From Syngnathus acus (taxonomy: Eukaryota; Chordata; Actinopteri; Syngnathiformes; Syngnathidae): a stretch of DNA of 64,000 bases. The notes below the pieces were generated by a model. It worked only from the letters and a program-made list of their open reading frames with translations, had not been told where the DNA came from and did not search any database. The stretch covers positions 8,061,000-8,124,999 of the forward strand of contig NC_051098.1 in the NCBI RefSeq assembly GCF_901709675.1. Reading direction: 5' to 3'. Made by a program: the position numbers and the translations under genes. Shown one piece after another: positions 12,618 to 24,199 of this stretch (position 1 is the stretch's first letter; each line of letters begins with the position of its first letter).

Positions 12618-15379
12618 GATGGATGAATATTCATATTGGCATTCAGACACTTACTTGCATGACCTGCATTGGGTTCTTCGGAACCTAGCATCTCTTACTA
12701 AGAAACTGAAAAAGTTACAAAAGAGCAGTAAAGGAGGACAGTTCCCCAACTTATTCCAATGTGACGTCTTTAAACCCCCTCTGTGCTGTGTAAACAGTGA
12801 ACATCCCGCAGGTCAGCCGAGTGAAACGCCTTCTTTAGCGTGTTGAAATCCTGCTGTGCTTCTTGTCTCACTCGACTGCTTTGTCTTATTGGAATCAATG
12901 GGAAACGAAAGTTGGCTCACTCACTCCATTAATTTGGTATCATGAAACTACCACAACGTGAACCCTCCCTCACCCCCTTGCCCTCTCAACATAATATAAA
13001 TCAAATTAAGCCACAGCCAATTGACTTTGGCCATAGGATAGGCCTTTAGTGGAAGGATATGTACCTGACCTGCAAAGTGACAATTCCCTGCCCTTTGGCA
13101 TCATTGGTTGCATACCAACCAGCACCACACACTAATATTTCAGTGTGCACACAACAATAATGATATTAGTTTTCATGGTGGTATGCAGCATTACAGACAA
13201 ATACTATATGCATGCAGACATGCTGCAGGCAGTGTCACTTAAAACAGCCTCCATTCTTTGGTGTAGTCAGTGGCATTTTTTACCACTAAAGTCAGACCAA
13301 CAAAACTACACCAAGCTCACTCACTGTCTGATGTGCATCCTTTAATACACATTTCTTGGTCCAACAGAATTCGGAATTCAACAGAATTGCGAAGAATTTG
13401 TCATTTGTCACCTGTTGGATCTGTTTTGTGTTTGTTTCTGACAATTTCTTAGTTAATAAAGACTCGTCAATCTATCTGTCGTTCAGTTAACTGCTGAGCC
13501 CAATCAAACTTGCAGACTAAAATTTTTTAGTCCATTTTTTAGTTTTAGGATTTTGATGTGTGATCACTCCACAAAGTTGGGTGAGTGCATGTTCATGATT
13601 CAGGGACATAAACTTATTTCTTCTGTCCAGTCTGCCTTCTTGCCATTTCACAGCATTTCCACCTCAGTAATTTTTATTTAGCTTTAAACTCCAGTTTGAC
13701 TTGACATAAATAAATGTGCTAGGATAAATAATGGCAGACACCTCCAATGCAGCTACTGTTGAATAAGTAAATGCCCTGACCACTCTTGACACCATCATCA
13801 ACTGCAATAATAATAATAATTGTCCAAACGGCGCCATGAATACTTTCACAATCAGGGACACGCGCTGTTCTCTTGTCAACATGGCAGAAAAAGCAGTGGC
13901 CATGAAACCAAATGTTCCATACTGCAATGTACCCGAACACCTGAGCATGGACTCGCATGAATATGGAACAGCTCAATAGACTTTGTGCAACAAAAGTCTG
14001 CAATAACAGCTTTAGGTTAATTTGGGAGAATTAGGTTGGTGCATTTAAAGCACCTTTGTGAGGCATAAACAACTGTAATCAAAAGCTAATAGCTCATAAA
14101 GCAAGTTAATTATTGAAGATGATTCAATTTTAGCATAATGCAACCTAAACTCAGCCATTGAAGAAAATAAATGAGCTGATTCAGTTCGGATAAAGATACC
14201 AATGGACTTTGGGCAAAAGGTGGACTGGACTAGTCACCAGTCAATTTCTGAACACATTTAGATATATAGAAACCTGTCACACTGCCATTCAGTGAGAATT
14301 TATCACACGCTACTTTTGCAGAAGTCAGGCAAGAGAACCACTTCATCTATTTACTGAGTACTTACATTGCCTTGAAAAGATATTCCTTCTCCTTGAACCT
14401 TTTCACATTTAAGATTTTATGTTATAGTGACATGGAACAAAATGCTAAGCTGTTTTTTTTTTATCAATATTTTATTTTAAGTGAAGATATATCTAGACTG
14501 ACCATTGCCACTCCACAAAAAAAATAGCAAAGCAGTCAACTTTGCTAAACTGTGACAATCCAAGTAAATTACATGAATTTGTGAGCAACAGACTGGAAAT
14601 TGAAGAGAGGTACTTTCAGATAGAATATGCCCATCTCAGTTATGTTGTACTCCTCAGGAGTTCTTATTTCAGCCTCCCATCAGTGTTTACTCATCAATGA
14701 AAGCAAGCTGAGCCTCTTTACATTTTATTAGGGGTTTATTTTACTTTATTTTGTTTTTACAAGTCTGTCATCTAGAGAGATGTTTAGAGGACCATGACTG
14801 ATGTTGACTGTCAGTGTGGTTTTACAAATTAATCTGAGTGCCTGTGCTCTAATTAGGGAGGAAAATAAACAACTTTGATGTAGTGGGTTTTTAGTAATGT
14901 CTGCTATGTATAAAATGTATAAATAAGTGAACAAAATCTGCTGTTGTTTTATCATTCCCCACATCTGGAGGTAAAGAGGATCATTGTGTATGTGCTGTGT
15001 TAGCAAGGTTTTTTTTTTTTGCACCCAACATGTAACGATAGAGGAAATTGTCTGTTTTTTGTTTGGCCTGCCAAGTTCAATACCTTTACCAATCACTAAC
15101 CAACAGCAAATTTACAGGATGAGTCATTTGTGTTTGCTTTATCCTCCGGAATGAAAGGTTTTCTTTGACAAGCTCACTATTTCTATTGATAAAGCTTAAC
15201 TCATGAGACGCTTACAATCTTGAGTTGACCTTCCTATTCCAAGTTTCTTCACCACACATACCATGTTGTCATCTCACTCATGTCATCACAATGCATGACT
15301 CAACTCTTATCACAAAGACAAACATTGTGTGTCCGAAAAAAGACAGCAAAATAAGAAGGTACAGTGAATTGTGTATACA
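12618..15379. other. intergenic, no gene seen
   Basis: AT-rich unique sequence without recognisable exons, RNA genes or intact transposons. Short open frames (for example 13,664-14,003 minus) have no family resemblance. Confidence 0.55.
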
Positions 15380-15640
15380 GTCTTTTCCATCCATCCATTT
15401 TCTAAAGTACCGAAGTCTATCCTAGCTGACTTTGGGCGAGACGCATTGTCAACCCAGGAGTAGTGGCCGGCCAAATGAAGAGCACATATATAGAGAGAGA
15501 CCAACAATCATCTCCAATGTGCTTAATGTGCAGTTTTTTTATTTTTTGGAATGTGAGAGGAAGCCACAGTAAACCCACACAACGTCAAGTAGAACATACA
15601 AACTCTACACGAGAGGGCTGAAGGGTGGAATCAAGTGGCG
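15380..15640 (-). repeat. SINE fragment (reverse)
   Basis: 'ccatccatccattttctaaa' at about 15,389 is the reverse complement of the ATGG tail of the fish SINE. It is followed by diverged body sequence, including a piece like 'gtaaacccacacaacgtcaagtagaacatac' in broken form, to about 15,640. Confidence 0.55.
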
Positions 15641-17480
15641 CAAATTTCTGAAGTGTAAAATAGATACTGGTAATCGTACATCCCACCGTGCTGCCAAATT
15701 GTTATATTTGTACAATGTTATTGTATTTATTTAATTTGGCTATTTGTGGAAACAATCACATGAAGCGGACAAAAATGTTCTCTGTCCACGTCTAACATCT
15801 CTGCGGGAGCACGGCAAAGTATTTAATGGAACATTTAAAAGCAATATAAGGTGTAAAAGAACTTTTTATTAAATACCTGGCACAGGTTCAAAAGGCAATT
15901 TTTGCTTACATATGAATTATCATAAAAGTGCTGGCTTTCAGCTCAAAGAAAGGTTACTGGCGCCGTTACTGCCATATGTACAATGTTCACTCATCATAAG
16001 CTCCTCTGGCTTTGAACTTCATAAACGCCTATGCGAAGGGATGAATATACTATAATTCAGTTGCGCCATTTAATAAAGCTTCACAGGACACAAGAAACCA
16101 TCTTAGCATTCAAATTAACGTCTCATTCAAAAAGAATAAAGCATGAATGTTGTACAACAGCAGTTATATTTCCAAGCCAGATGTTTGTGCAGCTGTTGAT
16201 AACCTGAGAGGAATTATGATGAAGCCATCTGTTGAGTCATTTTACGCAAACACTTGCCGGACACGTCAATAGGTACACTAATCACATTATTATAAGGGGT
16301 GTACGTTTTACACGTCCATATTCCAAAATATTCCACTTGATGGATGGGTATTGATTTAGGATGAGTCAAAAAATATGCAAAAATGTCAAGGAAAAAACTC
16401 CAGCCAAGAGGATGCTTGTGCCTTGAAAATCAGATCAGAGCCGGTCTCACACTGTGATTTGCATTATCATTTGGCACAGGCAGGGCGCTTGATTTGTTTG
16501 AGACCTCATGGTGTGTTTTACCATGATTGCAACAGTATGGACATGAATGCACACAACAGTCCTTCGTGCATGACCCCCCCCCCCCTGCCACCCATGCAAT
16601 TTGTGCAACTGTGTTGGGCATTTACACATAATGATCACTCAATTATAATAATGCAATCTAGTATGTTCTACAGAAAACATTATTCGTGTTCTGAAACAAT
16701 TGTCCAGTTAGTGGATGCTGCACTGCATAAGAAAAGGGCACAGGCTAAATTAATGAGTTTTCCTGGCCAGTCAGCAGTTTGGGAATGTGCTATCATTGCA
16801 CATTAGATTGATCCAAACAAGCACTTAATACATTGCTTTCTGGCCCAAAGCGCACAGGCGTTCCGTGGATGTAAAGCGACAAAGAAATCAATTGGTTTGA
16901 TTGAGAACAGAGCAGCGGGGCAGAGGGTGATCCGATTGCAGCTGATGACGATTGGCTCCGTAGTAATTAAGTTTTGATATGACGACCCAGAGGAAATTGG
17001 TGAGCAGCTCAATATCCAATCTAATCAGTATCACAAAGCTCTATTCGAAAGGAGCAATTTCTTAAAAAGCATCCATTTCTTAAAGCCAATCTTTATGAAA
17101 AATATTTGAAAGACTGTGGGGAGGGTTGGGATGCCCAAGTTACCTTTTGTTGATGCAGCCTTCAGTGAATGAGATGACTTCCATTAGAGTCACCCTCGCG
17201 TTGGAAGCTTTTGCTCAGAGTCACGTAAGTGAAACAAATAGATTGGTTTCGATTAGATGTGCTTCAGATGGAAAATGTGGCTCTAATTAAAATGTTTGCG
17301 CGACTCAATTAGTTTTTGTTCATGCTGCTGTAAGCAGGAAAACAAATAAGGTTGTGATTTGGAGCTAGGTGTACTGTCTGCTCATCACTAATTGTGTATT
17401 TTGGCTGTTGTGTTATTGTATGTTGATAAATCTCATGAAACACCATTGAGAGCAGATTAACATAATCTGGCATTTTCACG
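15641..17480. other. intergenic, no gene seen
   Basis: No exon or RNA gene recognised. A C9-10 run lies near 16,575. The stretch 16,780-17,300 is rich in TAAT-like motifs, which makes it a reasonable place to look for conserved non-coding sequence, but I have no direct support for that. Confidence 0.5.
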
Positions 17481-18248
17481 ATTGTTTGAGCAAAAAAAGA
17501 GGGCATTCTCAGGTTACGCCAGAGTTTCATTCCTAAAGCGACAGAATCACACGGTTTTACACCCCACATGCCAAACATGGACGGGCCACCTAGTATGTGG
17601 CTCTGACATAGTTGAAGCAAACCACTTGACAACAACATATTTCTCCGACACCATAACTATCAGTGGTTTCAATATTGTCAATGTGTACAAGCCCCCTAGT
17701 GCCAAATGGGATCTGCAGGTCCTACTCCCGCAAAGTCTATTGGAAGAAATGCAGTGAAACGCTGGATAAGAGTGTTTTCACCATCCCACTCCGCACGTCT
17801 GTACGTCCCATTCCTGGACGAAGAAAGCGCCGCACTCCTACAAGCCTACAAAACATCAGGGGACCCTGATCTTATTGAATCGCTAACTACAGCTCGGCAA
17901 AGGAAATGGGAGGAGACAGTAGCTGACCTGAACTTTACACATTCTAGCAGGAAATGCTGGAGCCTCATCCGCCGTCTAGGAGCTGCACAAAAGCCCCCCA
18001 GCCAAAACCGAGCATCCGTCACACCCAATCAAGTTGCATCTCACCTACTGGCTATTGCAAAAGTAACTCAAGACAAACCCACCAGAAGAGCAGTCTCATC
18101 TGAGCTAAAGAAACACCAACAAGTGCAAGAGAGGATAGAATTCCCGAGCCTTTTGAGGTTGCTGAACTGGGGAAAGTCCTGCAGGGCCTGAAATGTGGAA
18201 AGGCAGCAGGATATGACAACATCTCTCCAGAGTTCATGAAATACCAGA
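17480..18248 (+). mobile_element. truncated non-LTR retrotransposon (endonuclease to RT start)
   Basis: Two regions are readable on the plus strand. At about 17,590-17,720 there is endonuclease-like sequence containing GFNIVNVYKPPSAKW. At 17,706-18,191 a pre-RT linker contains ARLYVPFLDEESAALLQAY and WSLIRRLGAAQ. After a one-base frame change near 18,140-18,150 the RT start appears, with GLKCGKAAGYDNISPEFMKY ending at about 18,243. This order (AP endonuclease, linker, RT with the K-x-G-K-A-x-G-x-D motif) is that of jockey/CR1-like LINEs. Both ends are missing, the frame is broken, and part of the endonuclease-linker interval is deleted. The RT is cut off where a hAT fragment begins at 18,249. 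Confidence 0.75.
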
Positions 18249-18337
18249 AATTCGATGCACAATTTGTCTTCGCGGGCCACAGAAAATGATGTGGCGGGCT
18301 GTATCTGGCCCCCGGGCCTTGAGTTTGACACTTGTGA
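18249..18337 (-). mobile_element. hAT MITE fragment (same family as 37,384-37,714)
   Basis: On the minus strand it reads like the left part of the 37.4 kb element: 'gtgtcaaactcaaggcccgg', then a GCCCGCCACATCATTTT block and 'ggcccgcgaagacaaattg'. Only the first ~90 bases of the ~330-base element remain. It abuts the broken LINE RT. Confidence 0.75.
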
Positions 18338-18961
18338 TGTAAGGGGACAAATTCAAATTGGCATACCTAATGAGTAAACTAAAGCGGACGTGCAGTTTTA
18401 AGAGTGAGGGAGATTAGCGATGGAAAAAGTTTGAACGGATTGCTGTGTTTTGTTACAGAAAAAAATGGATAAAAGTAAGGAATTCCGCATTTCTTATACC
18501 CTAGAACAAATACCTGGGTAAAAACTGAGATTTTTATCTAGAGGAGAGGACCTTTCTGACAAAAAGCTGACAGTGCCCTTTTGATGCAGTGCATAATGTA
18601 AGAGCAGATGGCATTTGGGGAAGTTAAACTAGCTGAGGTGAATGCATGAATGCCCTCGGAAAAGAGTGAGGCAAAAGGCAGATGTTCCACCTCCGTGGCC
18701 TCCAATGTTTTCCTCTGGGAGAAAGCATTCTGCTGTGCACCATGCACATGGACACATTTCCATACACTGAAGCTACGCTAATTGACATTTGTGCATCGAT
18801 GGTGATTAAGTGGAAAGTGTTTACAAAATTCTGTGAACTGTATTCCCTGGGAGGTCTACAATTAGCATACAAACTGAAAGACAATATCCATTTTGCATCC
18901 ACTGTGCAGTATGTAGAGTGAAGGGCTTTAACACTTACTAAGTGAGGAGGACTTTATTATG
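18338..18961. other. intergenic, no gene seen
   Basis: Unique sequence without recognised features. The 60-90 codon open frames on either strand at 18,540-18,920 have no family resemblance and overlap each other. Confidence 0.5.
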
Positions 18962-18963
18962 TA

Positions 18964-19224
18964 CCATAATTTCTGGACTATAAGCCACACCCAAATATAA
19001 GCCGCACCAGCTAAAATGAGGGGGAAATCCTGTTTTGTTCATATATAAGACACACTGGACTATAAGACACTGGTGTGTTAATGTTTAATGTCCATATATA
19101 AGAGAATATGCACAAATCATTCAATATCATAAAAATCGTGAAAAATCCATAGATAAGACACACTATAAGATGCAGGTATCAAAGCTTGCGCAAAAAGTAG
19201 CAGCTTATAGTCTGGAAAATACGG
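18964..19224. mobile_element. TA-flanked MITE, 'ggactataag' family (GCAC subtype)
   Basis: The ends are inverted: CCATAATTTCTGGACTATAAG on the left, CTTATAGTCTGGAAAATACGG on the right. Both are flanked by the dinucleotide TA (18,962-63 and 19,225-26), as expected for a TA target site. The interior repeats the 'ataagacacac' motif. Non-coding and diverged. Confidence 0.8.
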
Positions 19225-19735
19225 TACACAAAATCCATCTACATTTCGAAGGCAGTCATTGAATAAATGGGAATATTTCTCCAGTCGTGGACTTAAGGTG
19301 CCATTGTGGTTAGCCCATCTGCCTCAATAGGTTCCAACCCTCTCATGATTCTTCTGAAGCAGAGCATGATCAAAAATGTATGGAATATACCTAAAAAGAT
19401 CAAAGTTGGACTTCAAACCTTCTTAATGTACATTAGCTCATCTGAGATACAGTGAGCATCTATACAATTAGCACTAAGTGAACTAACAATTATACATTTG
19501 TAATAGTTAGTCCTCTCCATTGTGAATCTTACACGAGGAGTTTTACTTTCCATTTGTTTTATGTTATGTCATAATATAGTGGGTAACTTCTATTTGCATT
19601 TGTAACTTCTATTTGTTAAAAACTTTGTGGTAGCCTGCACTGTTAAGGGTTTTATAGTGAACAGATGAATTCACTTGACATTATTTACGATTGGAAACAA
19701 AATATATGGCATGACAACAACTTGAAAGTCAACAG
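19225..19735. other. intergenic, no gene seen
   Basis: AT-rich sequence without recognised exons or repeats. Confidence 0.5.
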
Positions 19736-19985
19736 GCAAGGCAAGGCAAGTTTATTTATAGAGCACAATTCATACGCAAGGCAATTCGAAGTGCTTTACA
19801 GTTACAAAACAAAATAGTCAGATAAAATCATTAATCAAATCAATAAATACATATATTAAAAGCAAACAGACAGAAAATAATCAATAAATACATACATTAA
19901 AAACAAACAGACAGAAAATACTTTCAGTTTTCATATGCACAGGTAAAAAGAACTGTTTTCAGCCTGGATTTGAACATTGTCAGAT
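19736..19985. repeat. fish retroposon piece with a ~41 bp internal duplication
   Basis: 'aaggcaagtttatttatag' followed by 'caaggcaattcgaagtgctttaca' is a widely repeated teleost retroposon segment. A unit 'aatcaataaatacat..ttaaaa.caaacagacagaaaata' occurs twice in tandem at about 19,836-19,920. A related degenerate segment lies at 32,625-32,720. Confidence 0.65.
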
Positions 19986-20485
19986 TTCAGGCCTCACCTT
20001 TTCTGGGCATATGTAGTTGTTGTATTCCACTTTAAAAGTACCACTGAAATGTTATTCTACAGACAAAAAACAAAAAAAATCCCTAAGGCAAAGCAGGTCA
20101 CCACTTCAGCACCTTTTAATCCAAACAGACGATAGTTTGTAGCCAGCCGCTGGTGAAAAATGTAATCAGCTCTCACAGTCAGTTTAGTCACATGGATTAA
20201 CGGACCAACAGCACTCTAATCAGGACCGGCCGACTGCTAGGAGATGCTAATAGGAGGCAATGTGCGCTTATATACAATGCAAATGAGTTGCTATTTCAAC
20301 ACATGCACACTTTTTAAGGTTTTTCTTCAAGCAATGATGACTACAGACCTACCTGGTCCACAAGCTTGCTAACAGAAAAAAAGCAGATCTAGTTTGCGCC
20401 ATGTGTGAATGTGTCAATTTGTATCATGATATTGCTAAATGAACAGCAGTATCCTAACAAAATTCTAATGCTGTTAAGAAAATCT

Positions 20486-20585
20486 ATCCATCCATTTTTT
20501 AAATTCGCATTTATCCTCATTATGGTCATAAGTGAGCTCCCGCCGATCCCAGTTGAGTTTGGATGAGAACCCGAAACACACGAGG
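20486..20585 (-). repeat. SINE tail fragment (reverse)
   Basis: 'tccatccattttttaaattcgc' followed by 'gagctcccgccgatcccagtt' matches the reverse of the fish SINE tail (ATGG repeat and tail body) in decayed form. Confidence 0.5.
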
Positions 20586-22969
20586 GAAATTTATTCATAC
20601 ACATGGATGGTGTAATTGAATGGCTCAAAATCTTGCAAAATTCCCACTGCCCTACTTTACAGTTGTAAATGATGATGACGTTTTTTTTAAATTATTTTTT
20701 CCCTGCCAATCTAGTGAAGCACACCGGTGATTTACAAACTTAATATAATTTTCATACAAAACATCTGTTCATTATTCGGAGAGAAACAGTCATTCACACT
20801 CATAGTTATTTTTAAGACTTTATTTAGCTCTAGGAACATGTTTTTGAAATGTGAGAAGAATACGCAAATTGCAACAAGGAACACCCAACTTCAATCCTTT
20901 GAGCCAAATGGGCTAAATCTAGTACAGGGTGTCAACGTTCATATGTAAAATTTCTTAAATATATGAGTGACAAATTCACGCTGTATATCCGTGTAGAAGC
21001 AAAATCGTGCTGTATCACAATGTGAACTATCTACTATACAGTATATTTTTAACTTTTAAGTGTAACAATGAAAATAATATTGATCGAGTTGTCAATTTGT
21101 AGATATTTGCTAGCATTGGCAAACAGATTTTTGTGGCTGAATATTGTATTGGTTTATCATTTACCATTTAATTGAAGCGAAGTCTGGTGAGTCAATAAAA
21201 AAATGCATATAAAAAGTTTAATTAAGATCTAATATCGCAATAAAAAAAATGCATATAAAAAGTTTAGTTAAGATCTAATTTCTCCATCCTATTCAAAAAT
21301 GTTTTTGCAAGTAAAAACTTTCTACAATGTCATGAGAATGAGCTAATACACAAATACTGGGACTTTTGTGTAACTAATTAATTAGTCGTTAGAGTCTTTT
21401 ACTTCATGCTCCCACTCACTAACACATAGAGAGGGAAAAAAAGTGAGAAATAGTGATGGAAGTGTGAAAAAGTACCGCCAAGAAAAGTGTGAACCAACCA
21501 CAGGAAGTCATGCAGTTATTGAATCCTTTTTATCGGTCAAGTGTTGAAAAATACACAAGGAATTTGACTCCCATTGTTTAAGTAACTCGAGTATGACAAA
21601 AACAAGCAAGTATGATAAACAAGAACATGTAGGATGTAGCACATAGGGGCGAACTGTCAAAACTAGCAGTTCATTGTCACCTTTAGGTGAAATCAAAGTA
21701 CCTAATCAAGTGTCAAAATAAGAAAAGGCTATTTTGTTCTAAACAGAATATAAAATAATCGATTTTAAAAATATCGTTATTCTCGGCCAATTGCAATATG
21801 TTGCCTACAACTAACAGTACAGCAGACTGGATGTGAAATTCACTAGATAAATTTTAAATTTAACAGTACAAAGCGTTAAGTATAGGCCTGTCGAGGTTTC
21901 TGTGCAAATGTCCAAATATGGGTCTGTGTTACATTTTCTTCCTGCCCGAGGCAACAATTAGAGTGAATTCATGACTCCATAAAGGCTATTATGCTCCCAT
22001 TAAAAATCCATTATGAGATGATGTTGTTGGACGGTAGGAGATGTTTACTGGTCCTCTGGGTATCAGTCACAGATGCTTAAGAGACAAACAATTGGCTCAC
22101 TTTCTTATGTTCACTTGTTTTATTGCTGTAAATCAAATTAGGAAGTGATTGATCCATGTCTATTGAGACATGCAGTCTGACTCTGTTAGTTTGGATGTGT
22201 TATAGATTGTTTAATAATAGATCCATGCTGAAACAGGAATGTGAAATGCGCACAGCCACAATTGAGGATAAAGGACATAAATAAGACAAGATGGTTGGTG
22301 GGCGGCAAAAGTTGTTTTAGAAGCCATTGGAACGGAGGAAATTAGTAAGCGCAGGACGTTGTTGGCCCGCTGGCAACCGGAAGGACAATATCTGTCATCT
22401 GCCTGCTTCAAGGTGTTTTTTTTTTTAATAAGAGATGTGATTATGCGGCATTAAACACAGCAGGTAGACCGGGAAAACCACAGTATTCTTGCATGTATCT
22501 TATTGTTTACCATTAAAATACAATAACAATAGAATTGTTTTAATTAAAAAATTACTCAATAATGTACTAACAAAGAATAGTTTTACACAAAAAAGAGAAG
22601 AAAGGTTTTTTTTAAATAATGCCTGAAAAGGAGAAGATGAAAGTGTTCTGAGAAGCTTCTTGGTGCCTTTTGCATGCTTAAATATTGTGTTATGTTTAAA
22701 AACAATAGGAATTTGTTACCTAGTCCTTGAGCTATATTTTCTGTCTTACTTTCACATGTGAACATATTTATTTATCTTTAGCTTCATCTTTTTTTGTCTC
22801 AGGTCATTCAGGATGCTGTTGTTTACCGCCCAAAGTTGCTGCACCATCCACTGAGGAGTATTTGTTTTCATTGTCTTAACTGTTACTCAAAGCAGGGCTC
22901 ATTTTTCAAAATCAACAAGAAATGAGATTGTGAGGTATCGTACACCATTAATCGTGTTTGTCTGGATTC
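20586..22969. other. intergenic, no gene seen
   Basis: Very AT-rich. It contains a recent-looking tandem duplication at about 21,193-21,282, where 'aaaaatgcatataaaaagttta.ttaagatctaat' occurs twice, roughly 44 bases apart. No exon or RNA gene recognised. Confidence 0.5.
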
Positions 22970-23428
22970 TAGGTCTGCAACTACTGATTGATTTAATAAT
23001 CATTTAATCTGTCTACTATTTTGTCAATTCATTGATTAATTGGACAATAAAACATGCTCTTTATTCAACGATAAGACATTGTTTCAAATTGATAGTACCA
23101 AAAACAAGTTATTTATGACCAAAGTCCATTATATGTTGGAAAAGTGGAATATAATGATCAACATATTTATACCTGATGACAAGCAAATATTTTATTCTGT
23201 TTACTATTTATTTATTTTATCTTATCATTTTATATTTATTTATTTATATTATTATATCTATTTATTCAAAAAATCTGTCTGCTTTCATGGAATATGACAG
23301 AAAACAGACAATATCTACTGTTGACAAGTTGAAATTCTGAGGATTTGGACAATTTTAAATAAACAAAATAAACAATTAATGGATGATCAAAAATCGTTTC
23401 AATTAATGGATCAATCATTGCACCTCTA
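22970..23428. mobile_element. hAT-like MITE with TAGAGGTGCAA-type ends
   Basis: The left end TAGGTCTGCAACTACTGATTG and the right end (reverse complement TAGAGGTGCAATGATTGATC) are imperfect inverted repeats. The flanking octamers ctggattc and ctgcaatc agree at 6 of 8 positions, compatible with a decayed hAT target duplication. The interior is non-coding and AT-rich. A related degenerate piece sits in intron 8 of both siae copies (near 43,935-44,060 and 49,372-49,500). Confidence 0.6.
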
Positions 23429-24112
23429 CTGCAATCACAATGTTGTTGGAGGTGTTACTCTCAAACCATAATTAAACCATAATGGTTTATTCCATTCAGA
23501 TTTTTAGTCTGCTAAATGACCATAAACATCAATTTTTGGATTCAAGTAAAACACCTTTGACAATGAACCATATGCTAATTGACCATCAAGAGAGACATTT
23601 TATCTGATGACAGCCATGGCAAATGGCATCACACCAACCACATTAATATCCATTTGACCTTTTGCATAATAGCACTGCACTACTACGACCACTCTAGTTG
23701 TTGGATGTGTGCTATAAACCCCTGAATATTATCCAAAGGATAATCTTTTAAAACCTATAACAGATCAAGAGGTCACTTGTTGGTCATTGTAACATTGTGC
23801 CAAGCTCAAGTCACTATTCTCGCTTCTGTCATTAGCATGCATTAAAGGATGTGTAGCCAAGAAAACAGAAAACAAAACACTCAATAATACTGATGCTTGC
23901 AGTGGGAGATAGGAGTCCAAAATAAAGGCTGTTAAAGTCTTATCAGGACTTTGCACAAGCGCATGTGGATGTGTGATCTGTTCAAATGTCTAATTAAGTC
24001 TTTCTTTCTCCTGGTGTAAAAGGATTGAAATGAAACACACAAAAAGGGCAGTCACCATGATGCTCACCAGATCGGGTGAGGACCCAAAATGAACATACAT
24101 TGTAAGCTACAT
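23429..24112. other. intergenic, no gene seen
   Basis: No recognised coding or RNA feature. Confidence 0.5.
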
Positions 24113-24199
24113 CAGAGGTCCCCAACCATAAAGGCCGGTCCGCAAAAATATTTCTGACACGTAACCGGTCCGTGGCGCAAAAAAGGTTGGGGACCACTG
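24113..24199. mobile_element. short hAT MITE (87 bp)
   Basis: CAGAGGTCCCCAACC on the left and GGTTGGGGACCACTG on the right form near-perfect inverted ends around a core with 'ggccggtccgcaaaaat' and 'accggtccgtggcgc'. It is an almost complete foldback. A fragment of the same family ends at 33,650. No matching 8-bp duplication is visible. Confidence 0.8.
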
